Assembly (NCBI GenBank): GCA_016720805.1
Contig: JADKJZ010000014.1
Span: forward strand, 62,001-126,000
DNA from: Gemmatimonadota bacterium
GTDB lineage: Bacteria; Gemmatimonadota; Gemmatimonadetes; Gemmatimonadales; GWC2-71-9
Direction of reading: 5' to 3'
Length of the DNA: 64,000 bases
Below, piece after piece: positions 50,335-59,510 of this stretch. A program made the position numbers and the translations under genes. Below the pieces are notes generated by a model. The model saw only the letters and a program-made list of their open reading frames with translations. It did not search any database and was not told where the DNA came from. The stretch's first letter is position 1; each line of letters starts with the position of its first letter.

Positions 50335-51394
50335 CAACCACCGCCAGCCGCGCATTGCCCCGATACTCCCGGCCAACCTTTGCACATGGCTTCCCATCCA
50401 CCCGCACGACGTCGGCGGTGAAGTCGAATCGCCCCTGAAAGAGCGACGAACCGACGCCGTAGCTGTCGACGGGGACACCGAGTTGCTCGAACTCGCGGAT
50501 CTTGTCGACGGTGAAGCCGCCGGAGACGATGATGCGGACGTGCCGGTGCCCGGCGGCATCGAGGGCGTCGCGGACGTTCTGGACCAGCTGCGGTGTGACT
50601 CCGGTGGGCTTCACCCGTCCCATCTGCGGAATCACGGAACGGTCGACCAGCATTTCGCTGGTGTCGAGCCGCACGCCAAAGAGCCGGGACCCGAGGGCGT
50701 TGGCGAGCGCAAGCGAGGTGCCGACGCAGTCGTTCTCGAAGTCGACCAGCGAGACGAGGCGGACGTCGTCACTCATGTGCTCGAGGAACTTGCGTGCGGC
50801 GAGGACCGTGTCGCCGCCGTAGGCCGCGATCAATCCGTGCGGGACGGTCCCGACGCCCTCGCTGCCCCACCACGAGGCCTGGGCATCGGTCGAGACCCCG
50901 ATGGCGCCGGCGATGTGTGCCGCGTAGCCGTCGCCAGTCTGCACCAGCCAGTGATCGTGGCGGGCCGGGAAGAACATCACGTCCTTGGGGTGGGCGGCCT
51001 CGACCACACGGCGCGTGTTGGTGCCGACCCGGGTGCGTCGTGCGAGGACGCCGAGGTAGAGCGTCTCAAGGTGAGCGAAGTCGGCGTACGCGCCCTCGAT
51101 CTCCAGCACCACTTCCCAGGGGACGATGGCATCGCCGTCATGCAGGGCACGGACCGACATCCCCTGCCAGTTGTCGCTGCAGAGCTTGAGGATGGCGATT
51201 GCCTCGTCAATCCCGCCGAGAAACGCTTCGCTCTTGCCGAAGACCTGCACCGTCACGCGGGGCGAGTAGTCGTCGTTCAGCAGGATGTCGCGCGCGCGAA
51301 CGAAGTATTTGTCGGAGTAGTAGCCGGCCCGCATCTTCTCGACCGGGAGATTGAAGATCGCCGGGTCGAGGCGGGGGCGAGGGGGAGGGGTCAT
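50330..51394 (-). CDS. pncB: Nicotinate phosphoribosyltransferase
   Basis: 354 residues from ATG 51394. Opening FNLPVEKMRAGYYSDKYF and VLARRTRVGTNTRRVVEAA, FPARHDHWLVQTGDGYAAH, VSGGFTVDKIREFEQLGVPVDSYGVGSS fit NAPRT (PRPP site). Converts nicotinate to nicotinate mononucleotide, the step after PncA. Divergent from the asparaginase gene, with heptamer array 7 in the divergent promoter region. Confidence 0.9.
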   Translation of the reverse strand: MTPPPRPRLDPAIFNLPVEKMRAGYYSDKYFVRARDILLNDDYSPRVTVQVFGKSEAFLGGIDEAIAILKLCSDNWQGMSVRALHDGDAIVPWEVVLEIEGAYADFAHLETLYLGVLARRTRVGTNTRRVVEAAHPKDVMFFPARHDHWLVQTGDGYAAHIAGAIGVSTDAQASWWGSEGVGTVPHGLIAAYGGDTVLAARKFLEHMSDDVRLVSLVDFENDCVGTSLALANALGSRLFGVRLDTSEMLVDRSVIPQMGRVKPTGVTPQLVQNVRDALDAAGHRHVRIIVSGGFTVDKIREFEQLGVPVDSYGVGSSLFQGRFDFTADVVRVDGKPCAKVGREYRGNARLAVVD

Positions 51395-51420
51395 GAATGA
51401 AATCTGGCGGCAGGGAGGGG

Positions 51421-51550
51421 AACGTGAAAGGTGAACGGTGAACGCTGAACGGGGGTGTTGGTGAGGGGTGAGGGGTGAGGGGTGCATTGGCGTCCCCCTC
51501 ACTCCCCTCCCGCAGACCGCCCCCTTCACCCCTCACCCTTCACCCCTCTT
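51421..51550. repeat. Heptamer array 7 (GTGAACG outer, GTGAGGG inner arms)
   Basis: Left part AACGTGAAAGGTGAACGGTG, AACGCTGAACGG and then GTGAGGGGTGAGGGGTGAGG; right part CCCTCACTCCCCTCC and TTCACCCCTCACCCTTCACC. The inverted arms lie between the divergent pncB (start 51394) and aspartylglucosaminidase (start 51586) genes, so promoters for both must lie in or next to it. Confidence 0.82.
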
Positions 51551-51585
51551 ATCATTGAAGCCTCACCTCCACCGGAGCTCCCCGC

Positions 51586-52617
51586 ATGTCCGATACCCCG
51601 CTCTCCCGCCGCACCTTCCTCGGCACCGCTGGCGCCGTGGTCGCCGGGACGGCCCTGACGCCGAAGCAGGTCGTGGCCGCGCCGGCGATTCTGCGGGGTC
51701 GCTTTGCTGCCCCGGTCGCGATTGCGTCGTCCAACGGATTGCGCGGGGTGGCGCGCGCGGTCGAGTTGGTGCTCAAGGGGACCGACACCCTCGACGCCGG
51801 CATCGAAGGGGTGAAGATCCAGGAGCTCGATCCTTCGGATCAGTCGGTGGGTTACGGCGGTTTGCCGAACGAGGAGGGCGTGGTGCAGCTGGATGCCTCG
51901 TGCATGCATGGCCCGACCAAGCGCGCGGGTGCGGTGGGCGCGCTCGAGGGGATCAAGACGCCCAGTGAAATTGCGCGGCTGGTGATGAAGTACACGCCAC
52001 ACATCCTGCTGGTGGGGAAGGACGCGCAGCGCTTTGCCCAGTCCTTCGGCTACCAGGTCGAGGACTTGCTGACGCCGCAGTCGCGCGAAGCGTGGTTGCG
52101 CTGGCGCGCCTCGCGCGGAGCGAACGACAACTGGCTCGAGGGAAAGCCGGGCGAGAAGATGGCCTATACCACGGGCACCATCAACATGAACGTGGTGAAT
52201 GCCGCGGGTGACATCTCGTCGGTCACCACCACGAGCGGCCTGTCGTGGAAGGTGCCGGGCCGCTGCGGCGATTCGCCGATCGTGGGCGCCGGGCAGTACA
52301 CCGACAACGCCATCGGCGCCGCCGGCAGCACCGGCCTCGGCGAGATGAACATCATGACCTGCGGCGGCTTCCTGACGGTCGAGTTCATGCGCCAGGGGAT
52401 GAGCCCGACCGATGCGGCGCTCGCCACCCTCAAGCGCGTCGTCGCGATGACGCCGCCGAGCCTTCTCGACGAGCGCGGCCGCCCGAAGTACCAGATCCAG
52501 TTCTACGCCGTCAACAAGAAGGGGCAGTACGGCGCCGCCGCGATGACGGCGTCGCCGTTTGCGGTCTGTGACGAGAAGGGGGCGCGGATCGAGCAGTGCG
52601 CCACGCTCTTCTCATGA
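51586..52617 (+). CDS. N4-(beta-N-acetylglucosaminyl)-L-asparaginase, Tat-exported
   Basis: 343 residues of the Ntn-hydrolase asparaginase-2 family. A twin-arginine signal (LSRRTFLGTAGAVVAGTAL) indicates export. The nucleophile Thr is in KMAYTTGTINMNVV (about 199) and TTTSGLSWKVPGRCGDSPIVGAGQY shows the substrate loop; AIGAAGSTGLGE is conserved. Autoproteolysis at the Thr is expected. Hydrolyses the GlcNAc-Asn bond or related aspartyl amides. Its stop overlaps the start of the next gene (ATGA). Confidence 0.88.
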   Translation: MSDTPLSRRTFLGTAGAVVAGTALTPKQVVAAPAILRGRFAAPVAIASSNGLRGVARAVELVLKGTDTLDAGIEGVKIQELDPSDQSVGYGGLPNEEGVVQLDASCMHGPTKRAGAVGALEGIKTPSEIARLVMKYTPHILLVGKDAQRFAQSFGYQVEDLLTPQSREAWLRWRASRGANDNWLEGKPGEKMAYTTGTINMNVVNAAGDISSVTTTSGLSWKVPGRCGDSPIVGAGQYTDNAIGAAGSTGLGEMNIMTCGGFLTVEFMRQGMSPTDAALATLKRVVAMTPPSLLDERGRPKYQIQFYAVNKKGQYGAAAMTASPFAVCDEKGARIEQCATLFS

Positions 52618-53823
52618 GTCGCCGCGCGCTCCTCGCCCTCGCCCTGCTCGTCGCGCCCGCTCGCCGCGCAGGAACCGGAGCCGGAGCCGGAGGCCATGCC
52701 GCCTCGCGTCTCGTACTTCCCGTACCTGACCTCGACACCGAACGACGGCGTCTTCGGCGTGGCGCGGATCATCCGCTTTCGCCAGGCGCCGTGGGATGCA
52801 CGCGTCACCAACCTGCGCGAGCACAGCCTCGACGTCGGCTTCTCGACGCGCTCCTCGTACCTCGTCCGCGGCGACTACAAGCGGCTCTGGCTCGACGAGG
52901 GGTGGCGGGCCCGGCTCCGCGTCGAGGCGACGCGCGAGACCCACTTCGGGAACAGCGACGACGCCGGGCTCCCCGATATCGACGCCAATTCACTGCGGCG
53001 CACCCGGCAGGACGGTTGGCTCGACGTCTCCCGCCGGCTGCAGGGGCCGCTGCAACTGGCGTTGCGCGGCGCGGTTGACCACCAGGAGTTCGCCGGGTCG
53101 CAGTCGTCGCTGATGATTCGGTATCCCTATGCGTCGCTGGATGACGGAACGATCGTCTGCGTCACCGCACCATGCCCCGGGTTCCCGGTGTCGCTCACGC
53201 AGACCGACGCGCAGCTGCGCGCCGCGCTGGTGCTTGACACCCGCGACAACGAGTACAACCCGAATCGCGGGCTGCTGCTCGAGGCCGGGGCGTTCACCGG
53301 CAGCGGTGGCGACGGCTACACCGGCGGTTACGGGATCGCGCGTGGCTGGATCTCGCCTCACAAGGGCACCCGCCTCACTGCGCGCTACGCCTTCCGAGCG
53401 GTCTCGCGCACCACCGCCGTCGGCATCCAGCACGAAATTCCCGGATGGGAATCGCCGGTCACGACCTTCGGCGGTGCCACGTCGCACCGCGCACTGCCGG
53501 TCGGCGCGCTGGTCGGCCGCGGCCTGCTGCTCGGCGGTGTCGAACTGCGCCACGAGCTGCTCGACTTCGGCGGCCTCGGCGCCATCACCATCCTCGGTTT
53601 CGTCGATGGCGGCCGCGCCTTCCAGGATCCGTCCCCGCTCGCCGATCCGGCTCCAGGGTCGCCGGTGCCGAGCGGCAAGCTCCGCTTCACGTTCAGGGAG
53701 TGGACCTGGGGCGCCGGCGGTGGCATCGGTGTCCGCGTTCTCCGCGCCGCGCAACTCAACGTCACCGCCGCCAAGGCGAACGGCGAGACGCGGTGGTATG
53801 TCGGGAGTGGGTGGAGCTGGTAA
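52614..53823 (+). pseudogene. BamA/TamA-type outer-membrane barrel with frameshifted signal peptide
   Basis: An ATG at 52614 (ATGA overlap with the asparaginase stop) opens a good Sec signal peptide MSRRALLALALLVAP, but the mature part (PLAAQEPEPEPEAMPPRVSY and onward) is one base out of phase. A single extra base in CCCG at 52656-52659 explains it. After that, 388 codons encode a surface-antigen barrel: FPYLTSTPNDGVFGVARIIRF, ALVLDTRDNEYNPNRGLLLEA, TARYAFRAV, and a C-terminal aromatic W. Either a real frameshift that removes export, or a sequence error; without correction, translation could restart at ATG 52696 without a signal. Confidence 0.78.
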
Positions 53824-53827
53824 CGGC

Positions 53828-53935
53828 GATGATCGATGGTCGATGATCGATGATCGATTGGCTCTCGGCGTCACAACGGCAGGCGGCGCTGCAGGGAGTC
53901 ATCGACCATCGATCATCGAACATCGATCATCCTGC
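53828..53935. repeat. Heptamer array 8 (CGATGAT/CGATGGT inverted arms)
   Basis: Left arm 53828-53858 (GATGATCGATGGTCGATGAT and CGATGATCGATT), right arm 53899-53932 (TCATCGACCATCGATCATCG and AACATCGATCATCC), with a 40-bp loop. Placed between convergent barrel and saccharopine dehydrogenase genes, about 5 bp from each stop. Confidence 0.85.
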
Positions 53936-53939
53936 AGTT

Positions 53940-55082
53940 TCACGACTCCCGAATCACCACACCCCGCGCCGCCAGCCCCTTCACGTATCGGTCGTACGGC
54001 ATCCCCTCGTCCGGCGTGGTCACGCCTGCACGGATCACCTGGTGGCGCACCTGGGTGAGCCCGGTGAGGGAGAGCGAGTAGCCGGTGCAGCGCATCATCG
54101 CCGAGATGTGGTGGACTTCGTCGAAGTAGTCGATGAGGTCGAAGGTGGTGCTGTGCGGTGCGCCATTCTTCTCGCCCGAGACCACGACGCGGAGTGCCAC
54201 GAGGTCGCGGCCGTTCGGCTTGGTCAGCTTCGGCGTGACGGCGGCGATGAAGGCATCGCGGGGGACGACGTCCTTCCCCTTGACCTTGATCGGCGTCAGG
54301 TCGAGGAGGCCGAGCTCGCGGATCGCCTTCATCAGGGTCGCGTGGCCGGGGTACCGGAGGGTCTTGTACTCCATCTCCCGGACCTTCCCCTCGAAGGAGA
54401 AGGCCATCGTGGAGAGGCCACCCGCGGTGTGGAACGCCTCAAGCGTCCCGATCGGCTCGGCGAAGGGGACCGGCTCGATCTCGCTCAGCGCCTCGATCGT
54501 GGTGCTCTTGCCGTCGCGGAGGATCCAGGAGGGGGTGGTGTAGTAGTCGAGCGCCCCCTCCAGCGAGTAGACGATCTGGTAGTTGAGCGGCGGTTCCGGG
54601 TGCTGGGGGAGTCCGCCGACGTAGATTCGTACCCGGTCGGTGCGATCGAGGCGCCGGATCCCCTCGGCGGCGAGGATGTTGACCATCCCCGGAGCGAGCC
54701 CGCAATCGGGCATGATCGACAGCCCCTTGGCATGGGCCTCGGCCTCGAGCTTCTTCTGCTCCATGACGATCTCGGTGTTTCCGCCGAGGTCGGCAAAATG
54801 GCAGCCGCACTCGACGGCGAGCGCTGCCATCGGACCGTTGAAGTAGTACGGGATCGCGCTGAGGACGGCGTCCTGGCCCTGCATCACCGCCCGGACGGCG
54901 GCGTGGTCGGTGACGTCGAGGGTGACGAGATGGAGCCGGGGATCGTCAAGCTTCGTGAGGAAGCGGGCAGCCCGTTCCGGCTGGAGGTCCGCCAGCGAGA
55001 CCGCGGTGACTTCCGGGTCCTGAAGCAGATCGAAGGCACAGGCGCAGCCCTGCAGGCCGGCGCCGAGTACGAGCATCTTCAT
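53940..55082 (-). CDS. Saccharopine dehydrogenase family protein (lysine dehydrogenase-like)
   Basis: 380 residues from ATG 55082. Rossmann NAD(P)-binding motif MLVLGAGLQGCACAFDLL at the N-terminus, LHLVTLDVTDHAAVRAVMQG, PYYFNGPMAALAVECGCHFADLGG and CGLAPGMVNILAAEG. These match the short saccharopine/L-lysine 6-dehydrogenase family, with a C-terminal substrate domain (VVPRDAFIAAVTP, GEKNGAPHSTTFDLID). Exact substrate (lysine, saccharopine or carboxynorspermidine-like) cannot be told from sequence alone. Confidence 0.83.
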   Translation of the reverse strand: MKMLVLGAGLQGCACAFDLLQDPEVTAVSLADLQPERAARFLTKLDDPRLHLVTLDVTDHAAVRAVMQGQDAVLSAIPYYFNGPMAALAVECGCHFADLGGNTEIVMEQKKLEAEAHAKGLSIMPDCGLAPGMVNILAAEGIRRLDRTDRVRIYVGGLPQHPEPPLNYQIVYSLEGALDYYTTPSWILRDGKSTTIEALSEIEPVPFAEPIGTLEAFHTAGGLSTMAFSFEGKVREMEYKTLRYPGHATLMKAIRELGLLDLTPIKVKGKDVVPRDAFIAAVTPKLTKPNGRDLVALRVVVSGEKNGAPHSTTFDLIDYFDEVHHISAMMRCTGYSLSLTGLTQVRHQVIRAGVTTPDEGMPYDRYVKGLAARGVVIRES

Positions 55083-55170
55083 TGGGTAGTCCTCTGATTC
55101 GGGTCGAGCGTTTGCCGAGACCGAAGATAATCCGCCCCGACGCGGGGTGTTCGTCCAGCCGAGGAGCATG

Positions 55171-55782
55171 ATGGCCGACAATGCGCCGACCACCCGCGAT
55201 CGCCTGCTCGAGGCGGCTCGGGAGCTCTTCACGACCCTGGGCTACCACGCCACGACCACCCCGATCCTCGCCAAGCGGGCCGGGGTGGCCGAGGGGACCA
55301 TTTACCGGCATTTCCCGTCAAAGCAGGCCCTCCTCAACGCAGCGTACCAGGAGAGCCAGCGTTGGGGTGTCGCGGCCATCCGTGACGCCGTGCAGGCCGG
55401 GGGGAAAACGGCTGGCGAGCGGCTCGGCACACTGGGCCGGACCTGGCTGGCCAATGCGGAAAGCGACCCGGCACGGGTGCGCCTGCTGCTGAACTGGCGC
55501 CTGAGCGGTGAACTCGACGATGCCTCGCGCCTGGCCGCCAACGACTTGCGGCTCGGCCTCGAGCAGCTGGTGGCCGCCGGCAAGCAGGAAGGGAGCGTCC
55601 GGGCGGGGGTGGTCGAGTTGTGGACCTCGGTCTGGCTGGCGCTGGTCGGCTTCGCGGCGGAGAAGATCGCGACCAAGGAGTGGTCGGCGACCCATCCGCA
55701 CGCCCTCGCCACGCTCGATGCCGCGTGGGAAGCAATTGCGTGGCGTCCCATCACCACCGCGCCGCCCTCGGTCGAGAACTGA
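55171..55782 (+). CDS. TetR family transcriptional regulator
   Basis: 203 residues. TetR helix-turn-helix: RDRLLEAARELFTTLGYHATTT then GVAEGTIYRHFPSKQALL. The start at ATG 55171 leaves 4 nt after GAGGAG; the in-frame ATG at 55168 is too close. It is 88 bp from the divergent saccharopine-type gene and 3 bp upstream of the CPA2 antiporter gene, so it may regulate itself and the transporter. Confidence 0.88.
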   Translation: MADNAPTTRDRLLEAARELFTTLGYHATTTPILAKRAGVAEGTIYRHFPSKQALLNAAYQESQRWGVAAIRDAVQAGGKTAGERLGTLGRTWLANAESDPARVRLLLNWRLSGELDDASRLAANDLRLGLEQLVAAGKQEGSVRAGVVELWTSVWLALVGFAAEKIATKEWSATHPHALATLDAAWEAIAWRPITTAPPSVEN

Positions 55783-55785
55783 GTC

Positions 55786-57909
55786 GTGGGTGAAGCCCAC
55801 GCCTTCCTGCCGACCTTCGCGCTGGTGCTCTGCACCGCCGCGATCACCACCGTCGTCTTCCAGCGGCTGAAGCAGCCAGTCATTCTCGGGTACCTGCTCG
55901 CCGGCGTGATGGTCGGACCCTACGTCACGCTGGTGCCGGTCACCGCCGATCGGGTAACGACCGAGACCCTCGCCGAGCTCGGCGTCATCCTGCTGCTCTT
56001 CTCGATCGGCCTCGAGTTCTCGATTCGCCGCCTGCTGCGGGTCGGCGCCAGCGTCGCCGTCACGGCGCTCTTCGACGTGACGATGATGGCCTTCCTCGGC
56101 CTCACGGCGGCGTATCTCCTCGGCTGGACGCCGCGCGAGGCGCTCTACACCGGTGCGCTGGTGGCGATCTCCAGCACCACGATCATCGCAAAGACCTTCG
56201 AGGATCACGGCGTCGGGCGGAAGTTGCGCGACCTCGTCTTCGGCGTGCTCATCGTCGAGGACCTTGCCGCCGTCCTCTTCATGGCGGGTCTCGCCACCCT
56301 CGGGGCGAGCGGCGGCACCAGCGGCGCCGGGCTCCTCGGCACCGCCATGCGGCTCTTCATCCTGCTCATGGTCTGGGTGATCGGCGGCCTGCTCGTGGTG
56401 CCGCGACTGATGCGCTTCATCGTGCGCCTCAAGCGGCCGGAGACGACCCTGGTTGCCTCCCTCGGCATCTGTTTCGCCTTCGCGCTGCTGGCCCAGTATC
56501 TGGGCTACTCCGTGGCCCTCGGTGCCTTCATCGCCGGGTCACTGATCAGTGAATCGGGGAAGGGCCACGCCGTGATGGAATTGGTGCGCCCGGTTCGCGA
56601 CGTCTTCGCGGCGGTGTTCTTCGTCTCGGTCGGCATGCTCATTCAGCCCGCCCTGCTGATGGAGTATCGCGTCGCGATTCTCCTGCTGGTGGTGGTGGTC
56701 GTCGTCGGCAAGCTGGTCTCGGTGTCGCTGGGAGCGTTTCTCGCGGGGCAGGGAACGCAGGGCGCGATTCAGGCCGGGATGAGCATGGCGCAGATCGGCG
56801 AATTCTCCTTCATCATCGCCTCGCTCGGCCTCGCGACCGGCGCCGTCGGCGGCTTCCTCTATCCGGTGGCCGTCGCGGTCTCGGCGATCACCACGCTGCT
56901 CACCCCGTTCATGGTGCGGCATGCGCCGGCGGCGGCGAGCTATGTCGATCGCAAGCTGCCGAGGGCGCTGCAGACCTACGCCGCGCTCTACGCCACGTGG
57001 GTCGAAGAGATGCGGCGCGCGCCGGCACGTCGCACGGCCGGTGACCGGGTGAAGGCGATGATCCGGTGGCTGCTGGTGGACACCGCCTGCGTGATCGGGG
57101 TGATCGTCGGCATGGCGATCTTCGGCGTGCGACTCGAAGAGGAGTTCATCGCCCGGCTCGGCATCTCGGCCTCACTGGCCCGGATCGGACTCTACCTGAC
57201 CGCCGCCGCAGGATGCGCACCGTTTCTGCTCGGCATCTTCCGGATGGCTCGCGGACTCGCGCAGCTGCTGGCCAATCTCGCCCTGCCTCGGACCACCGGC
57301 TTTGACCGAGCCGCTGCGCCGAGGCGGTCGATGGTCGCGACGCTCGAAATCACCATCGTCTTCCTCCTCGGCCTGCCGGTCTTGCTGGCCACGCAGCCGT
57401 TCATCTCCTCGTTTCGGGGCGTGGTGGTCTTCGGGGTGATTCTGCTGCTGATGGGCTTCGGCGCCTGGCGGAGTGCCACCAACCTGCAGGGGCATGTCGC
57501 GGCCGGCGCAGAAGTGCTGATCGAGGCGCTCCGTTCCTCGTTGCCGCCGGAGCAGGCCACGATGGAGATGCCGACAACCGGACTCACCGGGCTCTATCCG
57601 GTGGATCCGGGCGCCGTGGATCGCCTCACGACGGCAACCCACATGCTCCCCGGGATCGGGGCGCCGACGCCGTTCCGGATGGAAGCGCACTACGCCGCGG
57701 CCGGGAAGACGCTGGCCGAAGTCGGACTGCGCGGGCGAACCGGGGCGACGGTGTTGGCAATCTCCCGCGGCGGAGTCGGGATTCCGGCACCGAGCAAGAT
57801 CGAACGGCTCGAGCCGGGGGACACGCTGGTGCTGGTGGGCACCAAGGAAGCGCTGCGAGACGCGCGGCGGCTATTGATTGGATCGGCGGGGCAACCCGCG
57901 GCGGGGTGA
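55786..57909 (+). CDS. CPA2 cation:proton antiporter with C-terminal TrkA-C domain
   Basis: 707 residues from GTG 55786 of the KefB/Na_H_Exchanger family with twelve or thirteen helices: VILGYLLAGVMVGPYV, VILLLFSIGLEFSIR, VAISSTTIIAKTFEDH, FGVLIVEDLAAVL, and QIGEFSFIIASLGLA. After the membrane domain there is a further set of helices at about 425-590, and a TrkA-C domain at the C-terminus (LRGRTGATVLAISRGGVGI, LEPGDTLVLVGTKEAL). There is no TrkA-N/KTN domain. Exchanges K+ or Na+ for H+. Follows the TetR gene by 3 bp. Confidence 0.9.
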   Translation: MGEAHAFLPTFALVLCTAAITTVVFQRLKQPVILGYLLAGVMVGPYVTLVPVTADRVTTETLAELGVILLLFSIGLEFSIRRLLRVGASVAVTALFDVTMMAFLGLTAAYLLGWTPREALYTGALVAISSTTIIAKTFEDHGVGRKLRDLVFGVLIVEDLAAVLFMAGLATLGASGGTSGAGLLGTAMRLFILLMVWVIGGLLVVPRLMRFIVRLKRPETTLVASLGICFAFALLAQYLGYSVALGAFIAGSLISESGKGHAVMELVRPVRDVFAAVFFVSVGMLIQPALLMEYRVAILLLVVVVVVGKLVSVSLGAFLAGQGTQGAIQAGMSMAQIGEFSFIIASLGLATGAVGGFLYPVAVAVSAITTLLTPFMVRHAPAAASYVDRKLPRALQTYAALYATWVEEMRRAPARRTAGDRVKAMIRWLLVDTACVIGVIVGMAIFGVRLEEEFIARLGISASLARIGLYLTAAAGCAPFLLGIFRMARGLAQLLANLALPRTTGFDRAAAPRRSMVATLEITIVFLLGLPVLLATQPFISSFRGVVVFGVILLLMGFGAWRSATNLQGHVAAGAEVLIEALRSSLPPEQATMEMPTTGLTGLYPVDPGAVDRLTTATHMLPGIGAPTPFRMEAHYAAAGKTLAEVGLRGRTGATVLAISRGGVGIPAPSKIERLEPGDTLVLVGTKEALRDARRLLIGSAGQPAAG

Positions 57910-57929
57910 CAAGCCCCCACCCACCCCCC

Positions 57930-57942
57930 TAACATTCTTTAC
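57930..57942 (+). promoter_or_regulatory. Candidate -10 element of a leaderless transcript
   Basis: TAACAT at 57930-57935 with 7 nt before the ATG at 57943 and no Shine-Dalgarno. Confidence 0.4.
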
Positions 57943-58758
57943 ATGCGAAGCTTAGTGCTCGGCTCCGGTGTTCCCCTGATGATGGCCTCGGTCTGTTTCT
58001 TCACGCTCAGTTACCTGGCGTGGCTGAGGCGTGAGCGTTTTCTCATCTGGTGGCTGATTGCGTGGGGTTTTCTCCTCACCAGGCTGTCGTGGCACTTCCT
58101 CCTGCCCGCCTCGGCACCGACCGATGGCAGCGTCTTCATGGCCGGGATGCTGCGAGTCGCCTTCGCGAGCTCGTTGCTTGCGGGTGCCCTGGAGCTTCGG
58201 GGACGGCACGCCACCTGGTGGGTTGTTCCAACCGCCGCGTTGTCGGTGCCGTCGCTGATTCTCCTGATTACCCGCCTCGGCGTGTCGCCCGGCCTCCCGT
58301 TCAGCCTCGTGGTCATGACCGGTATTGTGCTCGCGGCCGCCTGGCAGGTGGCGAACGCCGCCCGGTTGCCGAGCCAGGAGCGCTATGTCACTGCGGCAGC
58401 GATCGCGATTCACGGGCTCGCGGCTGGAGTGTCCCCGCGCCTCGATGACGCCGACATCCTCTTTTCGGCGGTCACGTTGGTGGGCTGGACGGCGCAGCTG
58501 ATGGTCGGATTCGGCATGCTCGCCGCCTTCTTCCGCATCGGCAACGAGCGGGATATCGCCGAGGCGCGGGCGATCGGCGCCTCGCTCACCGCAGCACTCG
58601 GCAGCTTCGTCGCGGTCTGCATGCACTGCAAATCCGTGCGCGATGATTCCCATGCGTGGCAGCAACTGGAATATTTCGCCGCGAAGAAGTCGGGGACGGC
58701 GATCTCGCACGGACTCTGTCCAAGCTGTGAGGAGCAGCACTACCCGGAATATCGATGA
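57943..58758 (+). CDS. Seven-helix membrane protein with C-terminal CxxC / CPSC module
   Basis: 271 residues. Six or seven transmembrane helices occupy residues 1-205 (MMASVCFFTLSYLAWL; LIWWLIAWGFLLTRLSW; WVVPTAALSVPSLILLI; SAVTLVGWTAQLMVGFGMLAAFF). The last 50 residues form a cytoplasmic module VCMHCKSVRDDSHAWQQLEY then SHGLCPSCEEQHYPE. This has the CxxC..IRDD..W..LE..(16)..SHGICPxC pattern found as a linker in many two-component proteins, but here with no kinase or receiver attached. No function known. The stop lies inside heptamer array 9. Confidence 0.75.
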   Translation: MRSLVLGSGVPLMMASVCFFTLSYLAWLRRERFLIWWLIAWGFLLTRLSWHFLLPASAPTDGSVFMAGMLRVAFASSLLAGALELRGRHATWWVVPTAALSVPSLILLITRLGVSPGLPFSLVVMTGIVLAAAWQVANAARLPSQERYVTAAAIAIHGLAAGVSPRLDDADILFSAVTLVGWTAQLMVGFGMLAAFFRIGNERDIAEARAIGASLTAALGSFVAVCMHCKSVRDDSHAWQQLEYFAAKKSGTAISHGLCPSCEEQHYPEYR

Positions 58759-58788
58759 TCGATGGTCGATCATCGATCATCGATCAGC
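58751..58788. repeat. Heptamer array 9 (near-perfect CGATGAT/CGATCAT palindrome)
   Basis: A 34-bp palindrome (58751-58784) with two mismatches, made of CGATGAT/CGATGGT then CGATCAT units. Both the upstream plus-strand stop (58756-58758) and the minus-strand SGNH stop (58784-58786) are part of it. Confidence 0.85.
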
Positions 58789-59510
58789 GTCTCCCTCCTC
58801 GCATTGCCTCCGCCGCTGCCGTTCGCATCACCGTCATCTCGTCATCCTTGATCGTCCCCTTGAAGAGATTCGGCATGGTTGCCGGGTCGATCTCGAAGAT
58901 CACGCCGGCGATGACCATCGCGGCGAGCATCGCGCCATGTTCTGACGGGTGGAAGCCATCCGGTCCGTACAGCGGCAGGGCGGGTCTGGTGACCCACGCC
59001 GCTTGCCATGCCGCGGACACGGGATAGAACGCCGTGCCTGCCGCATCGGCCGCGGTCTTGTAGTTGGCCAGGGAGGCCCCCATGCCGCCGCTGGCCGGCG
59101 CCCACACGGCGTAGAGGCCCGGCCGCGTGCCGTGCTTCACGGCTTCGGCCGCCAGCACGGCGCTCCAGCGGCCGAGGTCGATGCCACTGGCCGCCATCGT
59201 CGATGGCCCCTGCTGCATGATCAGCACGTCGTAGTGCCCCTGTTTCAGCGCCTTCGCGACCCACCCGTCCTTCCAGTGATCCTCCAGTCCGACGTTGGGG
59301 AAGGCACGCATCTCCACGCGCGGCGATGGCTGTCCGGCGGCCTTGGCCAGTCGCTTCACAAGGTCGGGGATGTTGTGGGTGTACGTCAGCGAATTGCCGA
59401 CGAAGAGGAGCCGCAACGCGGTAGTCGGCCGTCGGCGTCGGCGCGACCAGAGGGCTTGCGTGGGTCGGCCCCATGAACGCGAGGAAGGTGATGAGCCACG
59501 GCGTCATCAT
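58784..59510 (-). CDS. SGNH/GDSL hydrolase, signal peptide apparently frameshifted
   Basis: The catalytic domain is 210 residues from about 59416 (TTG) with GNSLTYTHN (Ser-containing block I), GLEDHWKDGW, and C-terminal DGFHPSEHGA (Asp/His dyad). An ATG at 59510 just upstream, overlapping the neighbouring stop (TGATG), opens a signal peptide (MMTPWLITFLAFMGPTHAS). That peptide is one base out of phase with the domain (about 59417-59420), so an indel here is likely. The paralogue directly upstream is intact and has the same architecture. Possible sugar-ester or lipase-like secreted hydrolase. Confidence 0.72.
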
